Shown: piece by piece, positions 24,982 to 33,991 of the stretch | Layout of the letters: every line of letters starts with the position of its first letter | Numbering within the stretch: the stretch's first letter is position 1 | From: JBCBJX01 sp038522735 | GTDB lineage: Bacteria; Pseudomonadota; Alphaproteobacteria; Caulobacterales; Parvularculaceae | Length of the DNA: 64,000 nucleotides | Assembly: GCA_038522735.1 (NCBI GenBank) | Contig: JBCBJX010000004.1 | Location: 13,605-77,604 of the forward strand | Direction of reading: 5' to 3' | The notes under the pieces: generated by a model | What the model was told of the DNA's origin: nothing | Seen by the model: the letters and a program-made list of their open reading frames with translations, nothing else | Databases searched by the model: none | Made by a program: the position numbers and the translations under genes

Positions 24982-26253
24982 ATGCCCATTCCAGAAACAA
25001 CCCTCGACCAACTGAAGGCGAAATCGCCGGCGGATCTCGTCGCGCGCGCCGAAGAGCTTGAGGTCGAGAACGCCTCCGCCCTGCGCAAGCAGGACATCAT
25101 GTTCGCTATCCTGAAAGAGCTCGCCGAGCGCGGCGAGGAAATCACCGGCGGCGGTGTCCTCGAAGTCCTTCCCGACGGCTTCGGGTTCCTGCGGTCTCCG
25201 GAAGCGAACTATCTGCCGGGTCCGGACGACATCTACGTTTCGCCCGCCCAGATTCGCCGGTTCGCGCTGCGCACAGGGGATACTGTTCAAGGCGAGGTCC
25301 GCGCCCCGAAAGAGGGCGAGCGCTATTTCGCCCTCCTGCAGGTCGGTGCGATCAATTTCGAAGAGCCGGAAAAGGCCCGCCACAAGGTTCACTTCGATAA
25401 CCTGACGCCGCTTTACCCCGACGAGCGGCTTCATATGGAGATCGAGACAAAGCCAGGAAAGGACTATTCCGCCCGGGTGATCGATCTTGTCGCGCCCCTC
25501 GGCAAGGGCCAGCGGGCGCTGATCGTGGCGCCGCCGCGGACCGGTAAAACCGTTCTAATGCAGAACATCGCCCACTCGATTTCGGCCAACCATCCTGAGT
25601 GCTACCTCATCGTCCTTCTCATCGACGAACGGCCGGAAGAGGTGACCGACATGCAGCGCTCGGTGAACGGCGAGGTCGTCTCATCGACGTTCGACGAGCC
25701 GGCCGTGCGTCACGTTCAGGTCGCTGAAATGGTCATTGAGAAGGCCAAGCGCCTAGTCGAGCACGGCCGCGACGTCGTCATCCTTCTTGATTCCATCACC
25801 CGCCTCGGGCGCGCTTACAACACGGTGGTTCCGTCCTCCGGCAAGGTGCTGACGGGCGGCGTCGACGCAAACGCTCTCCAGCGGCCGAAACGGTTTTTCG
25901 GCGCCGCGCGGAATATCGAGGAGGGCGGCAGCCTCTCGATCATCGCGACCGCGCTCATCGAAACCGGCTCGAAAATGGACGAGGTAATTTTCGAAGAGTT
26001 CAAAGGCACCGGCAACTCAGAGATCGTCCTTGACCGGAAGGTCTCTGATAAGCGCGTCTTTCCAGCGATCGACATCGCGAAGTCGGGCACGCGGAAAGAA
26101 GACCTGCTCGTTCCTAAGGCGGATCTCACCAAGATGTTCGTCCTTCGGCGGATCCTTTCCCCGATGGGTACGACGGACGCCGTTGAGTTTCTCCTCGACA
26201 AACTCCGTCACACCAAGACGAACGGCGAGTTCTTCGAGTCGATGAACACCTGA
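24982..26253 (+). CDS. rho: Transcription termination factor Rho
   Basis: Rho is the hexameric RNA helicase that ends transcripts. The 423-residue protein has the N-terminal LDQLKAKSPADLVARAEEL helix bundle and the primary RNA-binding fold with GGVLEVLPDGFGFLRS. Walker A is APPRTGKTVLMQNIA and LLIDERPEEVTDMQR carries Walker B. The Q-loop LDSITRLGRAYNT and R-loop ILTGGVDANAL-type segments are complete. It stands 146 bp after hemJ with its own leader and is convergent with the GDPD gene (4-bp gap). Confidence 0.97.
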   Translation: MPIPETTLDQLKAKSPADLVARAEELEVENASALRKQDIMFAILKELAERGEEITGGGVLEVLPDGFGFLRSPEANYLPGPDDIYVSPAQIRRFALRTGDTVQGEVRAPKEGERYFALLQVGAINFEEPEKARHKVHFDNLTPLYPDERLHMEIETKPGKDYSARVIDLVAPLGKGQRALIVAPPRTGKTVLMQNIAHSISANHPECYLIVLLIDERPEEVTDMQRSVNGEVVSSTFDEPAVRHVQVAEMVIEKAKRLVEHGRDVVILLDSITRLGRAYNTVVPSSGKVLTGGVDANALQRPKRFFGAARNIEEGGSLSIIATALIETGSKMDEVIFEEFKGTGNSEIVLDRKVSDKRVFPAIDIAKSGTRKEDLLVPKADLTKMFVLRRILSPMGTTDAVEFLLDKLRHTKTNGEFFESMNT

Positions 26254-26257
26254 GGCG

Positions 26258-27196
26258 TCAGCGCGCTGGCGAAATTCCGCATTCGGACACGTCGTTGAGG
26301 GAGAGAGCCGCCGCGGCCTTCCGCGGTCGGTCCGTCGCGAGCACCGTCGCGCCGAGATCGGCGATGCGCTGGTAGTCCGCGTCCGAGCCTGAGCGAGCGA
26401 TCTGGCTGTCGATCGAATTGCGGCCGCCGAGGGTTCCGAACGCAGCTTCAACCGACCGCTCTTCCAGGAAGTCGTAGAGGGGCGCATCCGGCGCGTCCGT
26501 TCCTGTCCAGGCGAGCATCAGGCGGCTTGGAAAGCCCATGGCGGCGAGCTGTTCGTATTCGGACGGGTCGTCGATCCCGACGGAAATGACTGCGTTCGGC
26601 GCCAGTCGGTGCAGCCGACGGGCCTGCGCAACCGTGTACGCGATGTAGACGACGCGGCTCTCGGCGCGCTCTTCGCGGACGAGCTGGATCACGTCTTCGT
26701 AGCGCACAGAACGCTTGAAATCGATCTGGAGAATTGTCCGATCCTCAGACCACCGCAGAGCGTCGCGGAGGGTGGGCGGCGTGAAGCTCGTGGGGCGGCC
26801 GTCGTTGTCTTCAAGCCGAAGCGAGCGGACATCTTCATAGGGACGATCGGCGACAGGCCCTGTCCCCGTCGTCGTACGGTCGAGATCGTCATCGTGCATT
26901 AGAACCAGGACGCCGTCCGCCGTCGCGGCGACGTCGATCTCCATGATCGCAGGTGCAGCACGCAATACGTCTTCCATCGTTTCGATCGCATTTTCGGGGA
27001 AACCGTCGGCCGGTCCGCCGCGATGGGCGGAAACGACGGCGATGTCGTTTTCCCGCAGGCAGTCGAAGAACGCGGCGACGCCCGCAGTCGGAACGATCCG
27101 CGCGGGTGATCCATCGCTGATCGTCGTCGGCGCCGTCGTCGCTCCAGGACCGCACGCGACGAGAGCCGCTGCGGCGAGCGCAAAGTGAAATCGCAT
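26258..27196 (-). CDS. Glycerophosphodiester phosphodiesterase-family lipoprotein
   Basis: A 312-residue exported protein with a lipobox ending LVACG (Cys15). The GDPD TIM-barrel core is visible: SAHRGGPADGFPENAIETM with the catalytic His, Arg and Glu-Asn, IMEIDVAATADGVLVLMHD with the metal-binding Glu-x-Asp and the second His, and DLDRTTTG. It probably hydrolyses glycerophosphodiesters in the periplasm to glycerol-3-phosphate and alcohol. It lies leftward with the DLH gene 21 bp upstream. Confidence 0.9.
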   Translation of the reverse strand: MRFHFALAAAALVACGPGATTAPTTISDGSPARIVPTAGVAAFFDCLRENDIAVVSAHRGGPADGFPENAIETMEDVLRAAPAIMEIDVAATADGVLVLMHDDDLDRTTTGTGPVADRPYEDVRSLRLEDNDGRPTSFTPPTLRDALRWSEDRTILQIDFKRSVRYEDVIQLVREERAESRVVYIAYTVAQARRLHRLAPNAVISVGIDDPSEYEQLAAMGFPSRLMLAWTGTDAPDAPLYDFLEERSVEAAFGTLGGRNSIDSQIARSGSDADYQRIADLGATVLATDRPRKAAAALSLNDVSECGISPAR

Positions 27197-27217
27197 TATC
27201 GCCCCCTCAGGAAATCG

Positions 27218-27913
27218 CTAGACGAGATGTTCCCGAAAGAAGTCGAGCGTCCTTCCATCCGCAAGCTTCGCGTCCGCCTCATGGTGCGCTGACGGATGAT
27301 CCCAGCGTGCGAAGGCGTGGTCGCGCTCCGGATAATCATGCAGCGTCGCGAGATCGATCGGCTCGAGCTCCTCGCGGATCGCGCGCTGGGCTTCCGGCGG
27401 CACGAACCCGTCCTCGCCGGCGATGTGCAGCATCAGGGGTTTTTTTATGCTCGATTTCTCCGACAACAGACCTTCGATGCCGACGCCGTAATAGCCGACC
27501 GAGGCGTCCGCATCCGTGCGGGTCGCCGTCAGATAAGCCAGCCGACCGCCGAGACAGTAGCCGACCGCGCCGACCTTGCCGTTCGACGCGGCGTCGCCCC
27601 GCGCCGCCGTGAGGGTGCGCTGGATGTCTTCGACGCCCTTGTCCTGATCAAACTTCCCCATAAGAGCGAGCGCCTCGTCGAACTGGGTCTCCGGATTAAG
27701 GGAGAGGCCCGGCTCCAGCCGCCAGAAGAGGTCCGGCGCGTAGACGACGAACCCGCGGCCCGCATAGTGATCCGCGACCATCTTCACGAACGGATTGACG
27801 CCGAAAATTTCCTGGATGACGACGAGCGCAGGCGCGTTCCTCACATCCGCTTTCGCGGCGCGGTAGGCGGAGAACTCGCCATCGTCTGTTTTTATGCGTA
27901 CGGTCTCGGACAT
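27218..27913 (-). CDS. Dienelactone hydrolase-family protein
   Basis: A 231-residue alpha/beta hydrolase of the dienelactone hydrolase type. The nucleophile Cys is in GAVGYCLGGRLAY (G-x-C-x-G-G), the Asp in HIAGEDGFVPPE and the His in ERDHAFAR, so the triad is complete. VIQEIFGVNPFVKMVADHYA matches the family's oxyanion segment. No chlorocatechol genes are near, so the substrate is open. It is cytoplasmic, with no signal peptide, and is followed by the GDPD gene. Confidence 0.88.
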   Translation of the reverse strand: MSETVRIKTDDGEFSAYRAAKADVRNAPALVVIQEIFGVNPFVKMVADHYAGRGFVVYAPDLFWRLEPGLSLNPETQFDEALALMGKFDQDKGVEDIQRTLTAARGDAASNGKVGAVGYCLGGRLAYLTATRTDADASVGYYGVGIEGLLSEKSSIKKPLMLHIAGEDGFVPPEAQRAIREELEPIDLATLHDYPERDHAFARWDHPSAHHEADAKLADGRTLDFFREHLV

Positions 27914-28006
27914 TGGGGATGCTCCCTCAAGGTTGCGCGGGCCGTTCTACATGAGCCTCAATGGATTGGCGATGCGGGACCGCGGCGCAGGAACTCCGGA
28001 GGTCCG

Positions 28007-28258
28007 ATGAAGGTCACGATCGATATCGACTGTACTCCGCAGGAGGCGCGGGCGTTTTTCGGCCTGCCGGACCCCTCGCCGGTCAACGAGATGCTGGTCG
28101 CCGAGCTGAAGCGGCGAACGGCCGAAAACATGGAGACCCTTGCGGATCCGGAACGGTTCTTCTCCCAGATGATGAACGCGGGCGCCGTGGGAATGGATCA
28201 GTTCCAGAAGCTGATGGCGGCGGCGATGCGCGGCCCCGACGGCGAGGGCAAGTCCTGA
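28007..28258 (+). CDS. Small conserved alphaproteobacterial protein (DUF6489-like)
   Basis: An 83-residue cytoplasmic protein starting MKVTIDIDCTPQEARAFFGL, with a PDPSPVN segment and an amphipathic C-terminal half ending in GEGKS. GGAGG lies 4 nt before the ATG. Proteins with this N-terminus are widespread next to mnmE or other housekeeping genes in alphaproteobacteria; their role is unknown. Its stop overlaps the proposed CTG start of mnmE, so the two genes appear translationally coupled. Confidence 0.8.
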   Translation: MKVTIDIDCTPQEARAFFGLPDPSPVNEMLVAELKRRTAENMETLADPERFFSQMMNAGAVGMDQFQKLMAAAMRGPDGEGKS

Positions 28259-29565
28259 GCGAGCGCCGCGGCGACACGATCATCGCGCTCTCCTCGGCGC
28301 CCGGGCGCGCCGGGGTCGCCGTCTTTCGTCTCTCCGGCCCCACTGCGTTCGAGATCGCCCGACGTCTCGTGCGCACGCTGCCTGGTCCGAGAACGGCCGC
28401 TCTGCGGACGGTGCGCGATGCGGACGGCGCGCCAATCGACACCGCGCTCGTCCTCGCGTTTCCGAAGCCGCGAAGTTTCACTGGCGAGGACGTCGTGGAG
28501 ATCCATGCCCACGGGTCCCGCGCCGTCGCCGACGCGATCCTCGGGGCGGCGGTCGGCGCTGGGGCGAGATCAGCCGAACGCGGAGAATACGCCCGTCGGG
28601 CCGTCGCGAACGGCCGGATCGATCTCGCCGAAGCGGAAGGTCTCGGCGACCTCATCGACGCGGAAACTGAAAGCCAGCGTCGGCAGGCCCTCGCCCAGAT
28701 GGGCGGCGCGCTTTCCAAAACTGCGGAGGGCTGGCGGGAGCGCCTGCTCGCGGCGGCCGTCCCTTTAGAGGCGGCGATCGATTTCCCGGACGAAGGCGAC
28801 GTGCCCTCTGCGATCGCGGAGCGAGCGGCCCCTAAAATAGACCGCCTACGGAATGAATTGAGCGCCGCGGCGGAGACGTCGCGCGCGGCGCGGGCGCTCC
28901 GGGACGGGGTGTCCGTCGTCCTGATCGGCGCGCCGAATGCTGGAAAGTCCAGCATATTCAATGCTCTGGTCGGTCATGACGCTGCGATTGTGACGGCGAC
29001 GCCCGGCACCACGCGCGACGTTCTCGAGGCCCGGCTCGATCTAGGCGGCGTTCTTGTCCGCCTCGCCGACACGGCCGGGCTTCGGGATTCCGACGATGCG
29101 ATCGAGGCGGAGGGCGTGCGCCGCGCTGAGGCCCGGGCCGCGGAAGCGGACGTCCGGGTGCTCGTCGTCGATGCTGATGATCCCAAAGACGTCGCGGGGG
29201 ACGCGGACATTATCGCAATGAACAAGTCCGATCTCACACGGCCGCCGCCGCCGCGGGCGGACGCGCTCTTTGTGTCCGCGGCGACCGGCGAGGGGATGGA
29301 CGCGCTGATCGCCGCCATCGGCGGGAAGGCGCAAGAGGCGGTGCGTACGGACGATGCGCCCGCGCTCAGCCGCCGCCGCCATCTTGAGGCGGTCGAGGAC
29401 GCCGTCGCCGCCCTCGACCGGAGCATGATCGCGCTGAAAACGACGCCGGAACTCGCCGCGGAAGACGTGCGCCTCGCCGCCCGCCGCCTCGCGCGCATCA
29501 CCGGCGCCATCGACGTCGAAGACGTCCTCGACCGGATCTTCGCCGGCTTCTGCATCGGCAAGTGA
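28255..29565 (+). CDS. mnmE: tRNA-modification GTPase MnmE
   Basis: MnmE, with MnmG, makes the cmnm5 modification at wobble U34 of tRNAs. The 436-residue protein has the N-terminal tetrahydrofolate domain (DTIIALSSAPGRAGVAVFR). Its G domain has G1 GAPNAGKSS, G2 TPGTTRD, G3 DTAGLRDSDDAIEAEGVRRA and G4 NKSDL, and the C-terminal catalytic FCIGK is present. No ATG, GTG or TTG is suitably placed. The CTG at 28255 overlaps the upstream stop (CTGA) and has GAGGG 6 nt upstream, so a CTG start is proposed. Confidence 0.93.
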   Translation: MSERRGDTIIALSSAPGRAGVAVFRLSGPTAFEIARRLVRTLPGPRTAALRTVRDADGAPIDTALVLAFPKPRSFTGEDVVEIHAHGSRAVADAILGAAVGAGARSAERGEYARRAVANGRIDLAEAEGLGDLIDAETESQRRQALAQMGGALSKTAEGWRERLLAAAVPLEAAIDFPDEGDVPSAIAERAAPKIDRLRNELSAAAETSRAARALRDGVSVVLIGAPNAGKSSIFNALVGHDAAIVTATPGTTRDVLEARLDLGGVLVRLADTAGLRDSDDAIEAEGVRRAEARAAEADVRVLVVDADDPKDVAGDADIIAMNKSDLTRPPPPRADALFVSAATGEGMDALIAAIGGKAQEAVRTDDAPALSRRRHLEAVEDAVAALDRSMIALKTTPELAAEDVRLAARRLARITGAIDVEDVLDRIFAGFCIGK

Positions 29566-29572
29566 GCGCCTG

Positions 29573-29586
29573 GTTTCACGTGGAAC
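29573..29586. promoter_or_regulatory. parS centromere site 1
   Basis: GTTTCACGTGGAAC matches the inner 14 bp of the near-universal ParB-binding consensus GTTNCACGTGNAAC. It lies in the 65-bp gap between mnmE and mnmG, about 5.2 kb from the candidate origin and 3.4 kb from parB. Confidence 0.88.
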
Positions 29587-29630
29587 GCAGACGGATTTTC
29601 AAACCGGTCCTGAGGGCTTAAATCCCCGGC

Positions 29631-31502
29631 ATGAAAACGGATCTGACATACGATGTCGTCGTCATCGGCGGCGGCCACGCCGGTTGCGAGGCGGCCGACG
29701 CCGCGGCGCGGGCCGGCGCGCAGACGCTTCTCGCCACCCACAAGCACGCGACGATCGGCGAAATGTCCTGCAACCCAGCGATCGGAGGCCTCGGCAAGGG
29801 CCACCTCGTCCGCGAGATCGACGCTCTAGACGGGCTCATGGGCCGGGTGATCGACCAGGCCGGCATCCAGTTCCGCCTCCTCAACCGCTCTAAAGGACCG
29901 GCCGTGCGCGGCCCGCGCGCCCAAGCGGACAGGGCGCTCTACAGGGCGGCCATGCAGGCGGCGCTCGCGGCCCGCGAGAACCTCGATATCGTCGAAGCGG
30001 CGATCGAGGACCTGATCGTCGACGCCGAAGGCTGCGTCGTCGGCGTCGAGGCGGCCGATGGCCGGCGTTTCGGCGCGGGGGCGGTGGTCCTCACCACCGG
30101 TACGTTCCTGAAGGGCGTCATTCATATCGGCGACGAACGCACGCCCGCCGGCCGCGTGGGCGATGCGCCGGCGATCGGGTTATCGGACCGGCTCTACGGC
30201 CTCGGGCTGCGCATGGGGCGCCTGAAGACCGGGACGCCTGCGCGCCTCGACGGGCGGACGATCGACTGGGACGCGCTGGAGATGCAGCCGGCCGACGCGG
30301 AGCCTGTTCCCTTCTCCTTCCTCACGGACCGTGTCGAGGTTCCCCAGATCTCCTGCGGGATCACCTGCACCAACGAGGCGACCCACCGCGTGATCGCGGA
30401 CAATCTGGGCGCCTCGGCGGTCTATGGTGGTTCGATCGCCGGGCGGGGACCGCGCTACTGCCCGTCGATCGAGGACAAGGTGGTCCGGTTCGCGGACCGG
30501 TCCGCCCACCAGGTGTTTCTGGAGCCGGAAGGCCTCGACGACCCGACGGTCTACCCGAACGGAATTTCGACCTCCCTGCCGCGGGCCGTCCAGCAGGCGT
30601 TCATCGCGACGATCAAAGGGCTGGAGCGCGCGGAGATCATCCGCCACGGCTATGCGATCGAATACGATTACGTCGATCCGCGGGAACTGACGCCGGCGCT
30701 GGAGGTGAAGCGCGCGCCCGGCCTGTTCCTCGCCGGACAGATTAACGGGACGACCGGATATGAAGAGGCGGGCGCCCAGGGCCTCGTCGCAGGCCTCAAC
30801 GCCGCGCGCCGGGCGGGCGGGGTCGACGCCGTCATCTTCGACCGTTCCGAGGCGTATATCGGCGTGATGGTGGACGACCTCGTCACCCGCGGCGTCACCG
30901 AGCCCTATCGGATGTTCACCTCGCGGGCGGAATACCGGCTGACGCTTCGCGCCGACAACGCCGACCGGCGGCTCACCCAGCGGGGGATCGATCTCGGCCT
31001 CGTCGGACCGGAGCGCGCCAGCCGGTTCCACGTGAAACGCGCCGCCGTCGAGGCGGCCCTCCGCTGGGCCCGTGAGACCGCCATTACGCCCAATGACGCC
31101 CGCGCCCACGGGGTCAGGGTCAATCAGGACGGCCGCCGGCGCTCGGTTCTGGACCTCATGGCCCTTCCCGCCGTCGACGGCGTCGATCTGGAGACGATCT
31201 TCCCGGCGCTCGCGGACCTTCGGCCGGATGTCCGCGAACAGATCGAGATCGAGGCGCTCTACGCCGGCTATCTTGACCGGCAGGAGGCCGACATCCTCGC
31301 CTTCCGTCGCGACGAGGCCCTGAACCTGCCGGGTGATCTAGACTACGGCGCGATCCCCGGCCTCTCCGCGGAAAGCCGCCAGAAGCTCGCCGACAGCCGC
31401 CCGCAGACCCTCGGCCAGGCGAGCCGCCTCGAAGGCGTCACCCCGGCGGCTCTTGCGCTCGTCGCCGGCTTTGTGCGCCGGGCGGGCCGCGCCGCCTCGT
31501 GA
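29631..31502 (+). CDS. mnmG: tRNA uridine-5-carboxymethylaminomethyl synthesis enzyme MnmG
   Basis: MnmG (GidA) is the FAD/NADH partner of MnmE. The 623-residue protein starts MKTDLTYDVVVIGGGHAGCE with the FAD dinucleotide-binding loop. EMSCNPAIGGLGKGHLVREID, LKTGTPARLDGRTIDW and ISCGITCTNEATHRVI contain the catalytic Cys regions, and the C-terminal helical domain is complete. A parS site is embedded in its coding sequence. Its stop overlaps the GTG start of rsmG (GTGA). Confidence 0.97.
   Translation: MKTDLTYDVVVIGGGHAGCEAADAAARAGAQTLLATHKHATIGEMSCNPAIGGLGKGHLVREIDALDGLMGRVIDQAGIQFRLLNRSKGPAVRGPRAQADRALYRAAMQAALAARENLDIVEAAIEDLIVDAEGCVVGVEAADGRRFGAGAVVLTTGTFLKGVIHIGDERTPAGRVGDAPAIGLSDRLYGLGLRMGRLKTGTPARLDGRTIDWDALEMQPADAEPVPFSFLTDRVEVPQISCGITCTNEATHRVIADNLGASAVYGGSIAGRGPRYCPSIEDKVVRFADRSAHQVFLEPEGLDDPTVYPNGISTSLPRAVQQAFIATIKGLERAEIIRHGYAIEYDYVDPRELTPALEVKRAPGLFLAGQINGTTGYEEAGAQGLVAGLNAARRAGGVDAVIFDRSEAYIGVMVDDLVTRGVTEPYRMFTSRAEYRLTLRADNADRRLTQRGIDLGLVGPERASRFHVKRAAVEAALRWARETAITPNDARAHGVRVNQDGRRRSVLDLMALPAVDGVDLETIFPALADLRPDVREQIEIEALYAGYLDRQEADILAFRRDEALNLPGDLDYGAIPGLSAESRQKLADSRPQTLGQASRLEGVTPAALALVAGFVRRAGRAAS
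31025..31038. promoter_or_regulatory. parS centromere site 2, inside mnmG
   Basis: GTTCCACGTGAAAC is the exact reverse complement of parS site 1 and fits the ParB consensus. It encodes the FHVKR stretch of MnmG, a place where parS occurs in other bacteria. It is 1.45 kb from site 1. Confidence 0.88.
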
Positions 31503-32200
31503 GGCGCGACATCGATCTGCGGAGCCTCGACACCCCGCAGGCCGTGGCCGCCGCCTTCGGGTTCAGCGCGGCGGTCGGCGACCGTCTTGCGGCTTTTGAT
31601 CGGGTCTTCATGGAAGCGGCGGAGATCCATAACCTCGTCGCCCGCTCCACCCTGCCCGACCGGTTCGCGCGCCATTACGCCGACAGTCTGCAGCTCGCCG
31701 CCTTCATTCCGGAAAGCGCATGCACACACGTCGATCTGGGCTCCGGCGCCGGCTTTCCGGGCCTCGTCCTTGCGGCGGCGCTCTCCGATCGCGGGCTGAA
31801 GACGCGGCTCGTCGAAAGCACAGGCAAGAAGGCCGCGTTCCTCGCCCAAGCCGCGGACGCGATGGGGCTCGACGTCGTCCTTGAGAACGCGCGGATCGAA
31901 AGTCTTGCGCCCGCACCGGCGGACATCGTCACGGCCCGCGCCCTCGCGCCGCTGGAGAAGCTCTTCGGCTACGTCGCGCCGTTCTGCGGGCCCGAAACGG
32001 TCGCCCTTCTTCCGAAGGGACAAGATGTTGCGGCTGAATTGACCGAAGCCGCAAAATCTTGGATGTATGAGATCGTCACGCACCCCAGCGTCACCAACGC
32101 CGACGCTGCGATTCTGGAGGTTCGCAACCTTGCCTCCCGCGCCCTCGACCGCCCCGAGCCGCATTCTCGCCGTCGCCAATCAAAAGGGCGGCGTCGGTAA
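31499..32200 (+). CDS. rsmG: 16S rRNA m7G527 methyltransferase RsmG
   Basis: RsmG methylates G527 of 16S rRNA. It starts with GTG overlapping the mnmG stop. The SAM-binding motif is HVDLGSGAGFPGLVLA, followed by LVESTGKKAAFL and IVTARALAPLEKL, all family hallmarks. The fold's last strand is AAILEVRNL; beyond it the frame stays open for about 25 basic residues, overlapping the proposed parA start by 71 bp. The length is 233 residues, slightly longer than usual because of that tail. Confidence 0.94.
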   Translation: MRRDIDLRSLDTPQAVAAAFGFSAAVGDRLAAFDRVFMEAAEIHNLVARSTLPDRFARHYADSLQLAAFIPESACTHVDLGSGAGFPGLVLAAALSDRGLKTRLVESTGKKAAFLAQAADAMGLDVVLENARIESLAPAPADIVTARALAPLEKLFGYVAPFCGPETVALLPKGQDVAAELTEAAKSWMYEIVTHPSVTNADAAILEVRNLASRALDRPEPHSRRRQSKGRRR

Positions 32201-32942
32201 AACGACGACGACGATCAATCTCGGGACCGCCCTCGCAGCGGTCGGCGAGACGGTGATCATCATCGACCTCGATCCCCAGGGGAACGCCTCGACCGGCCTC
32301 GGCCTCGCCGCCGCAGACCGGGCGGGCACGATGTACGACGTTATGTCCGGTGAAGCGGCGCTCGCCGACATCATCGTCGAGACGGGAATACCCGGCCTCC
32401 GCCTCGCCCCCGGCAGCGTCGACCTTTCCGGCGCCGAGATCGAGCTTATCGACGCGCCCCGGCGCCATTTCCGCCTGCGCGACGCCGTCCGCGCGCTCGA
32501 GAGCCATGCGGGCTACGTCCTTATCGACTGCCCGCCGTCCCTCAGCCTCCTGACGCTCAACGCCATGACGGCGGCCGACGCAGTGCTTGTTCCTCTGCAG
32601 ACGGAATTCTTCGCCCTCGAGGGCCTGTCCCAGCTGATGCGGACGCTGGAGCTCGTGCGTACCAAGACGAATCCGCAACTTTCCCTGCAGGGCGTCGTGC
32701 TCACCATGTACGACAAGCGCAACAACCTTTCCCAGCAGGTGGAGGAGGACGTTCGCGAGCATTTCGGGGAGAAAATCTACCGGACCGTCATTCCCCGGAA
32801 CGTCCGGATCTCCGAGGCGCCGTCCCATGGGAAGCCGGCTCTCGTCTATGATTACAAGTGCGCCGGCAGCCAGGCCTATATCCGGCTCGCCCGCGAAGTG
32901 ATCCGCCGCGAAAAAGCGCTTCGGGCGCCGGAGGCCGCCTGA
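32130..32942 (+). CDS. parA: Chromosome partitioning ATPase ParA
   Basis: ParA is the Walker-type ATPase that moves ParB-parS complexes. The deviant Walker A is NQKGGVGKTTTTINL, then DLDPQGNASTGL and the Walker B region VLIDCPPSLSLLTLNAM. From the TTG at 32130 the protein has 270 residues, and GGAGG stands 9 nt upstream (32116-32120). A farther ATG at 32067 would add an atypical tail. It overlaps rsmG by 71 bp at the start and meets parB at TGATG. Confidence 0.95.
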   Translation: MPPAPSTAPSRILAVANQKGGVGKTTTTINLGTALAAVGETVIIIDLDPQGNASTGLGLAAADRAGTMYDVMSGEAALADIIVETGIPGLRLAPGSVDLSGAEIELIDAPRRHFRLRDAVRALESHAGYVLIDCPPSLSLLTLNAMTAADAVLVPLQTEFFALEGLSQLMRTLELVRTKTNPQLSLQGVVLTMYDKRNNLSQQVEEDVREHFGEKIYRTVIPRNVRISEAPSHGKPALVYDYKCAGSQAYIRLAREVIRREKALRAPEAA

Positions 32943-33856
32943 TGGCGAAGCCGAAAAAAGGCCTCGGGCGGGGCCTCTCCGCCCTGCTTGCGGATGCGAG
33001 CCCGACGGCGGACGAGGAGGATCTCGCGGCGGCGGGCGCAGGTTCCGAAGCCGCGCCGATCGAGTTTCTCGCCGCCAACCCGAAGCAGCCGCGACGCATC
33101 TTCGACGACGCCGCCCTCGAGGAACTCGCCGCCTCCATCCGTCGCCAGGGCCTCCTGCAGCCCATCGTCGTCCGTCCCACAGGAGGCGAGCCGAAATACG
33201 AGATCGTCGCCGGGGAGCGACGCTGGCGGGCGGCCCAGCGGGCGGGGCTGCACGAGGTGCCCATCGTCGTCCGCAAGCTCGACGATCAGCAGGCGGCGGA
33301 AATCGCGCTCGTTGAGAACGTTCAGCGTACCGACCTTAACCCGCTTGAGGAGGCGGCCGCCTATCAGCGTCTCGCCGATGAATTCGGCCACGCCCATGAG
33401 GAAATCGCCGACGCCGTCGGAAAGAGCCGCAGTCACGTCGCGAACCTCATCCGCCTCCTGAAGCTTCCGGCGAGCGTTCGGGACAAGGTGAACGCGGGGG
33501 CTCTTTCAATGGGCCACGCCAGAGCGATCCTCTCCGCGCCGGACCCGGCGGCGCTCGCCGAACGGGTCGTGAAGCGCGGTCTCTCCGTCCGCGAGACCGA
33601 GCGCCTGGCCAAGGCCGACGCAGAACAACCTGCTGGTGGCGGCGACAAGTCGTCCGGCCGTGGGCCTGCCCCGCTGACGGAGAAAGAAATCCGCAAGGAT
33701 GCGGACACGCGGGCGCTCGAAGCGGATCTCGCCGCCTCCCTCGGTCTCGCCGTCGATCTTGCGCACGGATCGAGGGGCGGCGTCCTCTCGATCAAGTACG
33801 CGACCCTCGAACAGCTCGACGACGTCTGCCGGCGGTTGCTCGATTCGTCAGTGTAG
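32942..33856 (+). CDS. parB: Chromosome partitioning protein ParB
   Basis: ParB is the CTP-dependent clamp that loads at parS and spreads. The 304-residue protein begins MAKPKKGLGRGLSALL, with the ParA-stimulating basic tail. NPKQPRRIFDDAALEELAAS and the CTP-binding ERRWRAAQRAG follow, then IALVENVQRTDLNPLEEA and the helix-turn-helix SRSHVANLIRLLKLP. A linker precedes the C-terminal dimer domain (EADLAASLGLAVDL). Two parS sites lie 2-3.4 kb upstream. Confidence 0.97.
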   Translation: MAKPKKGLGRGLSALLADASPTADEEDLAAAGAGSEAAPIEFLAANPKQPRRIFDDAALEELAASIRRQGLLQPIVVRPTGGEPKYEIVAGERRWRAAQRAGLHEVPIVVRKLDDQQAAEIALVENVQRTDLNPLEEAAAYQRLADEFGHAHEEIADAVGKSRSHVANLIRLLKLPASVRDKVNAGALSMGHARAILSAPDPAALAERVVKRGLSVRETERLAKADAEQPAGGGDKSSGRGPAPLTEKEIRKDADTRALEADLAASLGLAVDLAHGSRGGVLSIKYATLEQLDDVCRRLLDSSV

Positions 33857-33879
33857 CCGCTCGAATTCAGCGTTCGCGG

Positions 33880-33976
33880 CCGTCCTTCGCGACGGCGCTG
33901 CGCGCCTCCTCAGGACGAAGTCTGCACAGTCTTCATCCTGAGGAGCCCGCGGAGCGCGGGCGTCACGAAGGACGGC
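33880..33976. repeat. Palindromic intergenic repeat, copy 1
   Basis: Outer arms CCGTCCTTCGCGAC and its counterpart GTCACGAAGGACGG flank an inner hairpin whose arms are TCCTCAGGACGAAG and CTTCATCCTGAGGA, with one mismatch. A second copy of the same design is at 41448. The element fills the parB/holA convergent gap and may double as a bidirectional terminator. Confidence 0.8.
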
Positions 33977-33991
33977 GTGAGGCGCATGACC

